Shown here in pieces: positions 1 through 6,503 of a stretch of 7,948 bases of DNA (its first letter is position 1; the number at the start of each line of letters is the position of its first letter). Location: contig JAKSBM010000118.1 in the NCBI GenBank assembly GCA_022361135.1, positions 1 through 7,948 of the forward strand. Reading direction: 5' to 3'. Source of the stretch: Desulfobacterales bacterium (lineage in GTDB: Bacteria > Desulfobacterota > Desulfobacteria > Desulfobacterales > Desulfobacteraceae). Below the pieces are notes generated by a model. That model did not search any database and was not told the DNA's origin. It saw only the letters and a program-made list of their open reading frames with translations. The translations under genes and the position numbers were made by a program.

Positions 1-97
1 ACAAATCGAGAGAATTCACCGAATATCAATTCCATCCGGTATTAATTTTACGGTATAACACCATAACCAAAAGACGGCATCCGTTTCGAACCTAATA

Positions 98-469
98 CTA
101 TGCATGATACTGAGTAATGATTGCCTCAGTCGGCCAGTATGCCCAACAGGCTGCTTGAGCATGCCCCTGAGATTCAAAAGGACTGCCAGCATTCCGATGC
201 CACCCATCCCAACTATCTCCAGGTTCACCGGTATCTTTCCTGACAACAATTGAATTTAAAGGAGGCAATCCTTTTGCTGTGTCTTGATCCGAAATGTTTA
301 CAATCCAATCCACTACCTCAGCAGTATTGCCACGTCCCCAAGTTTGATTCGGGTATTGACTAAGCCATAGTTCTTTGTAAGTTATCTTTCTGTAATGATG
401 AGTTGTGAAAATACCCCGCGCCACTTTAATTAAAATGTCTCTAACATCTTGTTCCACTTGCGTAAGCAT
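98..469 (-). CDS. Orphan hypothetical protein, 123 aa, in AT-rich DNA
   Basis: I cannot assign a function. The product is 123 residues, soluble, with no signal peptide or membrane segment. The N-terminal part (about 1-60) looks helical and holds an ITYKEL segment (29-34) followed by GRGNTAEVVDWI (45-56). That pattern loosely recalls small winged-helix-like domains, which is inference. The C-terminal part carries a striking LPPLNSIVVRKDTGEPGD segment (68-85) and a Trp-rich tail (W87, W90, W109, W112). The start ATG at 469 has an AGGGG about 10 nt upstream on the minus strand. Base composition is far more AT-rich than every other gene here, codon choice is different, and no neighbouring gene shares its operon. 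Together this suggests horizontal acquisition. The family type is probably one of the small uncharacterised proteins found in accessory islands, but that is memory-level resemblance only. Confidence 0.7.
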   Translation of the reverse strand: MLTQVEQDVRDILIKVARGIFTTHHYRKITYKELWLSQYPNQTWGRGNTAEVVDWIVNISDQDTAKGLPPLNSIVVRKDTGEPGDSWDGWHRNAGSPFESQGHAQAACWAYWPTEAIITQYHA

Positions 470-740
470 AATAGTAAAACCCCTGAATAATAATTATGGT
501 ACGTAGAAAAGACGACTTTAAAAAGAGCATATCCCTTTACGAACCACAACGATTAACTCAATGCTCTGTAAAATTTATTCTTTAAAAGTATGACATCAAA
601 TAAACATCGAAAACACAAACTCCTAAGTTATTGAAAACAAATATCACTCAGCGCAGACTGGTATCGACTCAACCCGAAAATGCTTTCTCCCCTTGCAACC
701 GTGTATGGGTAACCATATCGTTTCCTGTGTCTCGGTGGTT
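470..740. other. AT-rich intergenic stretch and composition boundary
   Basis: No convincing gene. The part up to about 640 is AT-rich and is the likely promoter region of the minus-strand orphan gene. It contains a 7-bp inverted repeat AGAGCAT (524-530) / ATGCTCT (561-567) with a 30-nt spacer. From roughly 640 onward the composition turns GC-rich. Around 720-740 there is a TGTGTCTCGGTGGTT segment, similar to a motif I recall from dispersed intergenic repeats of environmental bacteria. The overlapping open frames of 60-101 codons in both strands here have no ribosome binding sites or protein-like composition. Confidence 0.5.
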
Positions 741-930
741 AGGGGCGGGGTGGGGTGGCCTTGCGCGGGCCGTTGCAGGGCGGCATTACAGCCCCTTAAT
801 GGAATGGAGGTGAAATCTCCAACTGTTTGAGCACCCATGGAGCGCAGTTTTGGAGATTTCCCGGAATGGAATTTAGGGGCTGTTTGACGATCCTGCCCGG
901 ACAAGAAAGGGCGCCCCACCCTGCCCCGGG
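741..930. repeat. Large multi-stem imperfect inverted repeat (MITE-, REP- or ncRNA-like)
   Basis: Three nested pairs of arms share one centre near 835. The inner stem pairs 812-825 (GAAATCTCCAACTG) with 845-860 (CAGTTTTGGAGATTTC), 14 pairs with a 2-nt bulge. The middle stem pairs 789-800 (CAGCCCCTTAAT) with 871-882 (ATTTAGGGGCTG), 11 of 12. The outer arms are GC-rich: the complement of 742-760 reads GGCCACCCCACCCCGCCCC and the right arm at 908-926 reads GGGCGCCCCACCCTGCCCC. Between inner and middle stems both sides carry GGAATGGA in the same orientation (801-808 and 863-870), so that part forms an internal loop rather than a stem. No transposase is present. It could be a non-autonomous element, a REP-type repeat or a structured RNA. 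Strand is undetermined. Confidence 0.65.
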
Positions 931-1211
931 TTCTGCCTCCCCTTCCCAAACGCCCAAATTTGCTTTATCTTATCCCGGTTTTACGCCGCACTGCAGAAGC
1001 CGCCCCGGTACAACCCCAAGAAAAAATTTCTGAAAGATACCCAAAGCGACAACCGACACAGCAGCATTCTGAGCAGACCATGGACCAGGCAAGCCGGCCT
1101 GGAATATGTCGGGTCAGGCCAAAGCCGTGCATGGAAAGTATGGGCACGGCATTGGGCGTAAAATAGCGCCGCGCACGCGGCAAAAAAAAGAACCAACACC
1201 AAGGAGGACCC
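931..1211. other. Intergenic region upstream of the LysE-family gene
   Basis: No gene is supported. The stretch holds the 5' region of the exporter gene. A possible -10 hexamer TAAAAT lies at 1159-1164 without a good -35 partner. A short GC stem (GCCGC...GCGGC) followed by an A-tract lies just after it. The strong ribosome binding site AAGGAGG of the next gene ends this stretch. Confidence 0.35.
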
Positions 1212-1841
1212 ATGACATTCACCACCTGGCTGACATTCACAGCCGCATGCATCATCTTCAGCATTGCCCCGGGCGCAGGCACGGTGGCATCCATCTCAAC
1301 CTCCCTGGCCGGGGGGCTGCCCCGGGCCGTGAAGAACCTGGTGGGACTGGAGCTGGCCATGGCCGTTCACCTCCTGGTGGTCTCCCTGGGCCTGGGGGCC
1401 CTGCTGGCCTCCTCGGCCACCGCATTCACCCTGCTCAAATACCTGGGCGCGGCCTACCTGCTCTACCTGGGGGCCACCAAACTCCTCTCCGGGAAAACCG
1501 CCCGCCTGGACGCCGGAACAACAGAAGCCGTAAAAGAAATCCCCACCCGAAAACTCATTGGCCAGGGATTCCTGGTGAACATGATGAACCCAAAATCCAT
1601 CCTCTTCCTGGCTGCATTTTTACCCCAATTCATTGTGCCCGGGTCGGACACCGCCCTCCAATACCTCATCCTGGGGGCCACCGTGATTCTGGTGGACGGG
1701 GCCGTGATGTTCACCTACTCGGCCATTGCCCATGCCGCCCGGCCCCATGTTTCCAGCCCGGGATTCATGAAAGCCCTGGACCGGATTTTCGGAGGACTTT
1801 TCATCCTCATCGGCCTCTCCCTGGCCCGGGCCCATCGATAA
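1212..1841 (+). CDS. LysE/RhtB-family amino acid exporter
   Basis: A 209-residue inner-membrane protein of the LysE/RhtB (threonine and homoserine lactone efflux) family, which exports amino acids or small metabolites by proton exchange; the substrate cannot be told from sequence. Five to six hydrophobic segments are visible (about 4-20, 40-66, 72-90, 117-142, 148-172, 187-205). Family marks include the N-terminal PGAG at 20-23 (PGP in most members), KYLGAAYLLYLG at 76-87 and GQGFLVNMMNPKSILFLAAF at 117-136. Length is typical. The ATG is preceded by a textbook AAGGAGG at 4-nt spacing. It is followed after about 110 nt by a separate promoter for the next gene pair, so it is probably monocistronic. 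Substitution of Pro by Ala in the PGP motif is a minor deviation. Confidence 0.9.
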   Translation: MTFTTWLTFTAACIIFSIAPGAGTVASISTSLAGGLPRAVKNLVGLELAMAVHLLVVSLGLGALLASSATAFTLLKYLGAAYLLYLGATKLLSGKTARLDAGTTEAVKEIPTRKLIGQGFLVNMMNPKSILFLAAFLPQFIVPGSDTALQYLILGATVILVDGAVMFTYSAIAHAARPHVSSPGFMKALDRIFGGLFILIGLSLARAHR

Positions 1842-1865
1842 ACCGGCAAAGGCCCTGGAAAAAGA

Positions 1866-1894
1866 ATGGCATCCCCCCACCGGGGTGGTATAAT
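1866..1894 (+). promoter_or_regulatory. Sigma-70-type promoter for the DUF5076/GNAT pair
   Basis: A perfect TATAAT at 1889-1894 has ATGGCA (4 of 6 matches to TTGACA) at 1866-1871, with an exact 17-nt spacer. Transcription would start near 1901 and give a leader of about 54 nt before the ATG at 1955. It sits in the gap after the LysE-family stop codon, so the next two genes form their own unit. Confidence 0.6.
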
Positions 1895-1912
1895 AAACAC
1901 TTATTTTCAATA

Positions 1913-1928
1913 GCCGGTGACAACCGGC
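1913..1928 (+). promoter_or_regulatory. Perfect palindrome in the leader of the DUF5076 gene
   Basis: GCCGGT (1913-1918) and ACCGGC (1923-1928) form a perfect 6-bp inverted repeat around a GACA spacer. It lies just downstream of the predicted transcription start and about 27 nt before the start codon. It could be an operator read by a dimeric repressor or a short leader hairpin; nothing shows which. Confidence 0.35.
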
Positions 1929-1954
1929 CAATCATTCCACACAAGGAAAAACAC

Positions 1955-2293
1955 ATGAACAAATTACCCATTCCGGAAGGAATCGAAGGCGACGACAATG
2001 CCCAGGAAATGATCCGGGTCTGGATCGGCAACAAAGACATCCATGTTTCCATGCTCCTGGGCATGTGGGAGGAAGCCGCCAACTTTGACATTGACGAGCG
2101 GGAAGCCTGGGGGGAACTCCTGGGGGACCTCATCCGCCACATTGCCAACGGCCTGACCCAGAGCCATGACTACAATGTCCACGCTTCGGAGCGCCGCATT
2201 GCCAACGCCCTGCTCACCCACCTGGGCTATGGGGCCAACACCATCACGGGGACCATCGAGAACGCCCCGGAATCTCCGGCCGATGAGGATTAA
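1955..2293 (+). CDS. DUF5076-domain small protein
   Basis: A 112-residue acidic, soluble protein of unknown function. The order of elements matches what I recall of DUF5076: an N-terminal LPIPEG (4-9), the strand RVWIGNKDIHVSML (21-34), then AWGELLGDLIRHIANGL (51-67), and a second helical part ERRIANALLTHLG (79-91). No catalytic motif is apparent. The ATG at 1955 has AAGGA 7 nt upstream. The reading frame stays open far upstream (to 1106) only because GC-rich DNA in this frame lacks stops; that upstream part is antagonised by the exporter gene in another frame and has no protein-like character. The last 11 bases overlap the next gene, implying translational coupling. Confidence is high for the gene, moderate for the family name. 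Confidence 0.85.
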   Translation: MNKLPIPEGIEGDDNAQEMIRVWIGNKDIHVSMLLGMWEEAANFDIDEREAWGELLGDLIRHIANGLTQSHDYNVHASERRIANALLTHLGYGANTITGTIENAPESPADED

Positions 2294-2693
2294 TGTCCAG
2301 CTGAACGGCCCCATGGAGACCGATGAAGTCATTGAGATCTACCGGGCCAACGCCTGGTCCTCGGCGGAAAAACCCAGCCAGCTCATGGCCGCCCTGAACA
2401 ACTCCCACACCCGGGTCACGGCCCGGCTGGAGGACGGACGCCTCATCGGCCTGGGCAATGCCATTTCCGACGGCCACCTGGTGGTCTACTACCCCCACAT
2501 GCTGGTCCACCCCGACCACCAGGGCAAGGGGGTGGGCCGGATGATGATGGAAGCCATGCAGGAAAAGTATGGGGAGTTCCACCAGCAGATGCTCACCGCC
2601 GACGGAGATGCGGTCCGTTTTTATGAAACCCTGGGATTTGAACGGGCCGGCCGCACCGAGCCCATGTGGATTTACAGCGGCAACGACCACTGA
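2283..2693 (+). CDS. GNAT family N-acetyltransferase
   Basis: A 136-residue compact acetyltransferase that should transfer the acetyl group of acetyl-CoA to an unknown amine. The acetyl-CoA pyrophosphate-binding motif A is clear: LVHPDHQGKGVGRMMMEAM (74-92), containing Q-G-K-G-V-G. It is followed by ADGDAVRFYETLGFE (106-120), the usual late strand-helix-strand (FYEKLGF-type) motif. The N-terminal half begins with the typical DEVIEIYRANAWS helix (14-26). Length fits the single-domain GCN5 group. I chose the ATG at 2283 because upstream residues of the open frame are not GNAT-like and this start overlaps the DUF5076 stop by 11 bp, a coupled arrangement. There is no separate strong ribosome binding site. 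The downstream gene is convergent, so this is the last gene of the unit. Confidence 0.9.
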   Translation: MRINVQLNGPMETDEVIEIYRANAWSSAEKPSQLMAALNNSHTRVTARLEDGRLIGLGNAISDGHLVVYYPHMLVHPDHQGKGVGRMMMEAMQEKYGEFHQQMLTADGDAVRFYETLGFERAGRTEPMWIYSGNDH

Positions 2694-2749
2694 TCCGATT
2701 CCATAATGATTTGTCCCAAGGGGCGAAGCCAAACCATTGCCCCGTCCCC

Positions 2750-2769
2750 GGCCCGGTTCCCACCGGGCC
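2750..2769. terminator. GC-rich hairpin between convergent genes
   Basis: GGCCCGG (2750-2756) and CCGGGCC (2763-2769) form a perfect 7-bp stem with a 6-nt loop in the gap between the GNAT gene and the convergent membrane hydrolase gene. There is no T-tract on either side, so it would be a weak or factor-dependent terminator, or simply a stabilising 3' hairpin for either transcript. Confidence 0.4.
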
Positions 2770-2834
2770 CGGCCTTCCCCTGCCACCCGTCCGGCCATGG
2801 ACCACATCAATCCATCCCCTAAACGAATAAAAAC

Positions 2835-3578
2835 TCAGCGGGTTTTCCAGCGCACCACATAGCGCTGGATCAGATCTTCGAACCAGGATTTCTGGGGGGA
2901 AACATGGAGGGCGCTGTAACTGTCGGCGCTGAAATAGGTCTTGAGGAAACTCTTGTGATCCGGGGCGGCCATGGCCAGGATGATGAGGATAAAATAGACG
3001 GCAAAGGTGGACTTGATGTCCCGGGCCGATCCGAATTTAAAGGCGGTCCCGGCGGATTTTTTTGGATTTTTCCCGGATAGATTCAAGCTCACGAACTCAT
3101 CCAAGGCCAGGTGAAGCAAGAACCCGCCGGAGATGAAGGTGCCGGCCATCCACACCGTGGCCAGGGAAAAATTAAAACAATGGTAGAGGATGAGGACGGT
3201 GAGCAGGCCGAAGAGGGCCGAGGCCGGGACCGAATGGATCAACCCCCGATGCACCGTAATCCGGGTGAAAAGGGAAAAAAAGATATAATTCATCACAAAA
3301 AAACTCCCCAACCAGATCAGATAGAGCTCCAGGGCGGAGTTCCCCGACTCCTGGTGGAACATGATCAAAAAGGAGAGCACCGTGGCGATGAAGGTGAATA
3401 AAAGGCGCACCGTGAGGGAGGAATCGGAATCGATGTCCGGCAGCAGCCCCCCCACCACACCCATGACAAAGTAAAGAAGCACCTCCTGGGGGCGGACCAG
3501 GCCGGCGGCGAAAAGCAGGGTGGCCGAGGCACTGGACGCAAAACTGGACACGGTCAAATGTGTTTTGAACTCTGCCAC
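2835..3578 (-). CDS. Membrane-bound metal-dependent hydrolase, YdjM/DUF457 family
   Basis: A 247-residue integral membrane protein of the YdjM-like (DUF457) putative metal-dependent hydrolase family. The biochemical substrate is unknown for the family. Metal-ligand-type motifs are all present: TH at 6-7, LLPDIDSDSS (45-54), HRGLIHS (110-116) and HLALDEF (156-162). About six hydrophobic segments surround them (near 15-29, 33-48, 57-74, 86-104, 118-135, 141-158), plus one at 191-205. The C-terminal 40 residues are soluble. The start is a GTG at 3578, chosen because an AAGGCAAGG purine run precedes it and the N-terminus MAEFKTHLTVSS is family-like; no in-frame ATG lies nearby upstream. It is divergent from nothing and lies downstream of the tungstate operon on the same strand, separated by 134 nt with a palindrome. 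Confidence 0.85.
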   Translation of the reverse strand: MAEFKTHLTVSSFASSASATLLFAAGLVRPQEVLLYFVMGVVGGLLPDIDSDSSLTVRLLFTFIATVLSFLIMFHQESGNSALELYLIWLGSFFVMNYIFFSLFTRITVHRGLIHSVPASALFGLLTVLILYHCFNFSLATVWMAGTFISGGFLLHLALDEFVSLNLSGKNPKKSAGTAFKFGSARDIKSTFAVYFILIILAMAAPDHKSFLKTYFSADSYSALHVSPQKSWFEDLIQRYVVRWKTR

Positions 3579-3642
3579 AGCCTTGCCTTTTTCCTTCCAT
3601 TCCCCGGATATCTGTTCCGTGCGGGATTCTTATGTTTTGGGT

Positions 3643-3675
3643 ATCACCATATAAAACATGGTTTTATACTATGAT
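3643..3675. promoter_or_regulatory. AT-rich palindrome, candidate operator
   Basis: TATAAAAC (3650-3657) and GTTTTATA (3661-3668) are perfect inverted arms around ATG. The symmetry extends outward to ATCA (3643-3646) and TGAT (3672-3675), giving 12 of 15 paired positions. It lies 65 bp upstream of the DUF457 start and 38 bp beyond the wtpC stop. The general pattern ATC-N4-TATA...TATA-N4-GAT is reminiscent of ModE-type oxyanion regulator sites, but I compare with a consensus recalled from memory. It could also be a transcript hairpin. Confidence 0.45.
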
Positions 3676-3712
3676 TTCTCCCAAATAAAAAGGGGAAGGA
3701 TATACCGACGGG

Positions 3713-4723
3713 TCAGAAGGTGTGGACCGAGCGGGCCGGCACCCCGAAATCCACCCGTTGGCCCGGGCCCTGGGCAGCCCCATCCAGATAATGGCCGGGC
3801 CAGGCCGCTTCAAATTCCACCCCCCGTGCCCGGAGGCGAACCCGGGTAAAAATCCCCTGCCGGGCCATCTCCACCACCTCCCCGCAAAATCGATTTTCAA
3901 CGGAAGCATCGGGGGCGAACCGGATCTCCTCGGGCCGGATCCCCATCCAATTGTGGTGGGATTCCGGAGCCACCCGGGTCTGGAGGCCGATCCGGTCCAG
4001 GGCCTCCAGGGGCAGGATGTTTTTCATGCCCGTGAATTCCGCAGCAAACCGTGAACCGGGCCGATCAAAGATATCCAATGTAGGCCCCTGCTGGACCATT
4101 CTCCCCTCCCGGATCAGGGCGGCCCGGTTGGCCAGGTAGACCACGTCGTTGAAATCGTGGGAAACCATGACCAGGGTCATGTCCAATTCCCGGTGGATGG
4201 TTTTCAACAGGGCCTTGGCTTCGTCCCGGAAAACCGGATCCAGGGCGGAGAGGGGTTCGTCCAGGAGGAGAACCCGGGGATTCAAAATCAGGGATCGGGC
4301 CAGGGCCGTGCGCTGCTTTTCCCCGCCGCTGAGGGTGGCCGGTTTCCGTTTGAGAATCCGTTCCAGCCCCAGCACAGAAACCAGGCGGTCCAACCGGTTC
4401 TTCACCTCGGTTTTGGCAATGCGGTGGTATCGGGTGCCGTAGCAGATGTTCTGGGTGACATCCAGATGGGGGAAAAGGGCAAAGTCCTGGTAGACCATGG
4501 CCAGGGGACGCTTTTCCACGGCCAGCCGGGTGATCTCCCGGTCCTTGAAAAAGATCTGCCCCCGGGTCAGGGGCATGAGCCCCATGAGTCCTTCCAAAAT
4601 CAAGGATTTTCCCGACCCCGTGGGGCCAATGAGGGCAAAGAAATCCCCGGCCCGAATCTCCAGCTGGATATCTTCCAGGCGGAAGCCGGGCAGGTGAATG
4701 TGCATGTGGTCGAGACGAATCAT
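3713..4723 (-). CDS. wtpC: Tungstate/molybdate ABC transporter ATP-binding protein
   Basis: A 336-residue ATPase that energises oxyanion import at the cytoplasmic face with the permease encoded just upstream. All ABC motifs are intact: Walker A GPTGSGKS (33-40), Q-loop Q79 in VYQDFALFPH, signature LSGGEKQR (131-138), Walker B VLLLDEP (151-157), D-loop SALD (159-162) and switch H189. Residues about 235-336 form a C-terminal regulatory extension with the NWMGIRPEEIRFA segment typical of the TOBE/MOP-like domain in ModC and WtpC proteins. Length is typical. The ATG overlaps the permease stop by 4 bp (ATGA), so translation is coupled. Specificity for tungstate rather than molybdate is inferred from the WtpA-type binding protein in the operon, not from the ATPase. 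No terminator is obvious downstream. Confidence 0.88.
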   Translation of the reverse strand: MIRLDHMHIHLPGFRLEDIQLEIRAGDFFALIGPTGSGKSLILEGLMGLMPLTRGQIFFKDREITRLAVEKRPLAMVYQDFALFPHLDVTQNICYGTRYHRIAKTEVKNRLDRLVSVLGLERILKRKPATLSGGEKQRTALARSLILNPRVLLLDEPLSALDPVFRDEAKALLKTIHRELDMTLVMVSHDFNDVVYLANRAALIREGRMVQQGPTLDIFDRPGSRFAAEFTGMKNILPLEALDRIGLQTRVAPESHHNWMGIRPEEIRFAPDASVENRFCGEVVEMARQGIFTRVRLRARGVEFEAAWPGHYLDGAAQGPGQRVDFGVPARSVHTF

Positions 4724-5508
4724 GGGCGGCTCAAATGGATGGAGCGGGAAAGCATCCGCAATAGGACAAAGATGCCCAATGAAATGAAAATCAGCCAGAC
4801 GGCCACGGGCTGGGAGTATTTCAATCCATAGGCGGTGAAACGTTCATAGATGAGCACCGGGGCGGTCATGGGATGGTAGGCCACGATGACAATGGCCCCG
4901 AACTCGGAGATCCCCCGGGCCGTGGACATGACCACCCCCAGGACCATGTGGCGCCAGGTCAGGGGCAGGGTAATCCGGCAGAAGGTGGCCAGGGCCCCGG
5001 CACCCAGGGTGCGGGAGGCCTTTTCCAGGCGCAGGGGCACCCCCTCAAAACCGGCCTTGGCCGTGTTGATGTAAAAGGGAAGCCCCACAAAAAGAAGGAC
5101 GCAGATGATCCCGGTGCAACTGCCCATGATCTCAATACCCATGCGGGCAAGGGCCCGGCCCAGGGGATGGTTCCGCCCGGCCAGGCTGAGGATGGCAATG
5201 CCCACCACGGGGTGGGGAATCATGATGGGCAGATCAATGATCCCCTCCACCAAGCGCTTGCCCGGGAAACTTTTCCGGGCCAAGAGGTAGGCCAGGGGCG
5301 TGCCCAGGCCAAAGGCCAGACACCCCGCCCCCAGGGAGAGGCCCAGGGACCGGGCAATGGCAGACACCACCTCCCGGTCCTCCAGGGTTTCCATGAGCAT
5401 GGCCCAACTGGGTTGGCTGGTCATGTTCACCAGGGGCAGGGTGAGCAACAGGATCAGGGGCAGGCTGAGGCAGAGGAAAAGCCAGCCCATGGCATCCATT
5501 TTCCCCAT
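4720..5508 (-). CDS. wtpB: Tungstate/molybdate ABC transporter permease
   Basis: A 262-residue inner-membrane permease of the ModB/WtpB type (binding-protein-dependent transport, type I fold). Hydrophobic segments lie near 8-27, 52-76, 88-109, 130-147, 186-212 and 232-252. The cytoplasmic EAA-type coupling loop that contacts the ATPase is at about 162-182 (EKASRTLGAGALATFCRITL). The DLPIMIPHPVVGIAIL (92-107) and RGISEFGAIVIVAYHP (199-214) segments are typical of the molybdate/tungstate subgroup. The start ATG at 5508 lies 3 nt beyond the wtpA stop, so it probably relies on reinitiation; an alternative start three codons later (5499) has a GGGG just upstream and cannot be excluded. The stop overlaps wtpC. 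Confidence 0.9.
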   Translation of the reverse strand: MGKMDAMGWLFLCLSLPLILLLTLPLVNMTSQPSWAMLMETLEDREVVSAIARSLGLSLGAGCLAFGLGTPLAYLLARKSFPGKRLVEGIIDLPIMIPHPVVGIAILSLAGRNHPLGRALARMGIEIMGSCTGIICVLLFVGLPFYINTAKAGFEGVPLRLEKASRTLGAGALATFCRITLPLTWRHMVLGVVMSTARGISEFGAIVIVAYHPMTAPVLIYERFTAYGLKYSQPVAVWLIFISLGIFVLLRMLSRSIHLSRP

Positions 5509-5511
5509 GTC

Positions 5512-6489
5512 CTAGTTTTTCACCTCACACAGGTCGGCAACGGCCGGAGGCAAAACCTTGAGCACCCCACCATCGGTCACCCGACAGGGGATGAAGGGGG
5601 GTTGGCCCATGTCGCTGAGCACCTTCAACCCATGGTCCGGTGAAAGGAGAAAGGCCAGAAAGGCCTGGGCAGCTTCGGGGTTGGGGCTGTCTTTCACCAG
5701 AGTGATCCCATAGGTACAGGATTTGCCGGTGCGGGTGATGAAGGTGTTGGGCTTCTTTCCGGTCACCTGAACCTGGGCCTGCTTGTAATAGTCGTCGTAT
5801 TGATAGTTGCCCAGGTTGATGTGGTCGTCCAGGGTGAGGTATTTCAACCCGTGCTGGATGGCCACACTCAGGTATTCCCAGGCATAGTCCATGTGACCGG
5901 TCTTAAGCAGGTTCACCAACTCCACGGACTTGGGCCGGACATTTTTTTGGGGCCGATTGTCCAGCAGGCGCTGGTAAAGGCCGGGTTTATTGTGAAATTT
6001 CTCGGCCAGCTGGAGGACCATGAGGCTGCGGTAACCGCAGGGGTCAAGGTTGGGATCGGAATGGCCCCAGACCACATCCTTTTCCTGGAGGATCTTATAC
6101 CAATTCTCCCGGTTCACCCGGTCTGCACCCCGACTCTGGCCGGTGTAACAGAGGACCAATTGGTTGGAAGCAAAACGAATATTCCAGTCGGCACACTTGG
6201 GAATGAGGGTGTTGTCAATGACCTTGTAGTCGGCCGATGCCATGATGTCGGCGGGCTTCCCCACCTCGGAGATCATCCGGGCCATCTTGGTGCTTCCCCC
6301 GGCCTCACGCAGGATGTCCACACCGGGATTCCGGGCTTCAAATGCGGCTTCAATGGCCTTAAAGGGGACGGTGAGGCTGCCGGCGTGGAAGATCCGGACC
6401 TTGCCCGAAGGGCCGGCCAGACTGGTTCCGGGCAGGGAGAGGACCGCCGCCAGGGCCAGGGATAAGAGTATTTTTATTACGTGTTTCAT
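5512..6489 (-). CDS. wtpA: Tungstate ABC transporter substrate-binding protein, WtpA type
   Basis: A 325-residue exported binding protein that captures tungstate (or molybdate) in the periplasm. Residues 1-25 are a signal peptide (positively charged KHVIK, hydrophobic core, SLA|GP cleavage site); there is no lipobox. The mature protein shows WtpA/archaeal-ModA marks: [10 protein letters not shown] (34-43), [10 protein letters not shown] (61-70), [14 protein letters not shown] (79-92), LDPCGYRS (148-155) and [14 protein letters not shown] (202-215). The Asp of LDPCG (D149) and Glu of WEY (E205) correspond to the carboxylates that give octahedral oxyanion coordination in Archaeoglobus ModA/WtpA, unlike classic bacterial ModA. 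The start at 6489 is chosen because GGAGGA (6498-6493) sits 3-4 nt upstream; an ATG three bases earlier and a longer open frame to 6534 are less likely. Four Cys in the mature protein (C99, C114, C151, C258, with others C-terminal) are notable for a periplasmic protein of an anaerobe. Confidence 0.9.
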   Translation of the reverse strand: MKHVIKILLSLALAAVLSLPGTSLAGPSGKVRIFHAGSLTVPFKAIEAAFEARNPGVDILREAGGSTKMARMISEVGKPADIMASADYKVIDNTLIPKCADWNIRFASNQLVLCYTGQSRGADRVNRENWYKILQEKDVVWGHSDPNLDPCGYRSLMVLQLAEKFHNKPGLYQRLLDNRPQKNVRPKSVELVNLLKTGHMDYAWEYLSVAIQHGLKYLTLDDHINLGNYQYDDYYKQAQVQVTGKKPNTFITRTGKSCTYGITLVKDSPNPEAAQAFLAFLLSPDHGLKVLSDMGQPPFIPCRVTDGGVLKVLPPAVADLCEVKN

Positions 6490-6503
6490 CATTCCTCCAT
6501 CAG

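Noticed and set aside
16..249. Minus-strand 77-codon frame at the left edge
   Set aside because: It overlaps the better-supported 123-residue gene on the same strand in another frame and has no ribosome binding site of quality.
741..930. CRISPR array
   Set aside because: The repeats are inverted arms around one centre, not regularly spaced direct repeats with unique spacers.
644..949. Minus-strand 101-codon frame and plus-strand frames of 60-68 codons over the 741-930 element
   Set aside because: They run through both arms of the inverted repeat and have no ribosome binding sites; they are by-products of a non-coding repeat.
1106..1954. Long plus-strand open frame continuing into the DUF5076 gene (395 codons in all)
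   Set aside because: It overlaps the well-supported LysE-family gene in another frame and is rich in Pro, Gly, His and Arg, as expected from an out-of-frame GC-rich reading. Only the part from 1955 has a ribosome binding site and protein-like sequence.
2715..2745. GGGGC/GCCCC stem downstream of the GNAT gene as a terminator
   Set aside because: Only five pairs with a 14-nt loop and no T-run; the 2750-2769 stem is better.
2244..2810. Minus-strand 188-codon frame antisense to the GNAT gene
   Set aside because: Shadow composition and it crosses the intergenic hairpin; the GNAT motifs on the plus strand are decisive.
4157..4831. Plus-strand 224-codon frame antisense to wtpC
   Set aside because: Composition is that of a reverse-complement shadow and wtpC has every ABC motif intact on the other strand.
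4873..5643. Plus-strand 256-codon frame antisense to wtpB
   Set aside because: It is extremely rich in Gly, Gln, His and Pro, with no start signal; shadow of the permease gene.
5800..6465. Plus-strand 221-codon frame antisense to wtpA
   Set aside because: Val/Gly/His-rich shadow without a ribosome binding site; WtpA motifs are clear on the minus strand.
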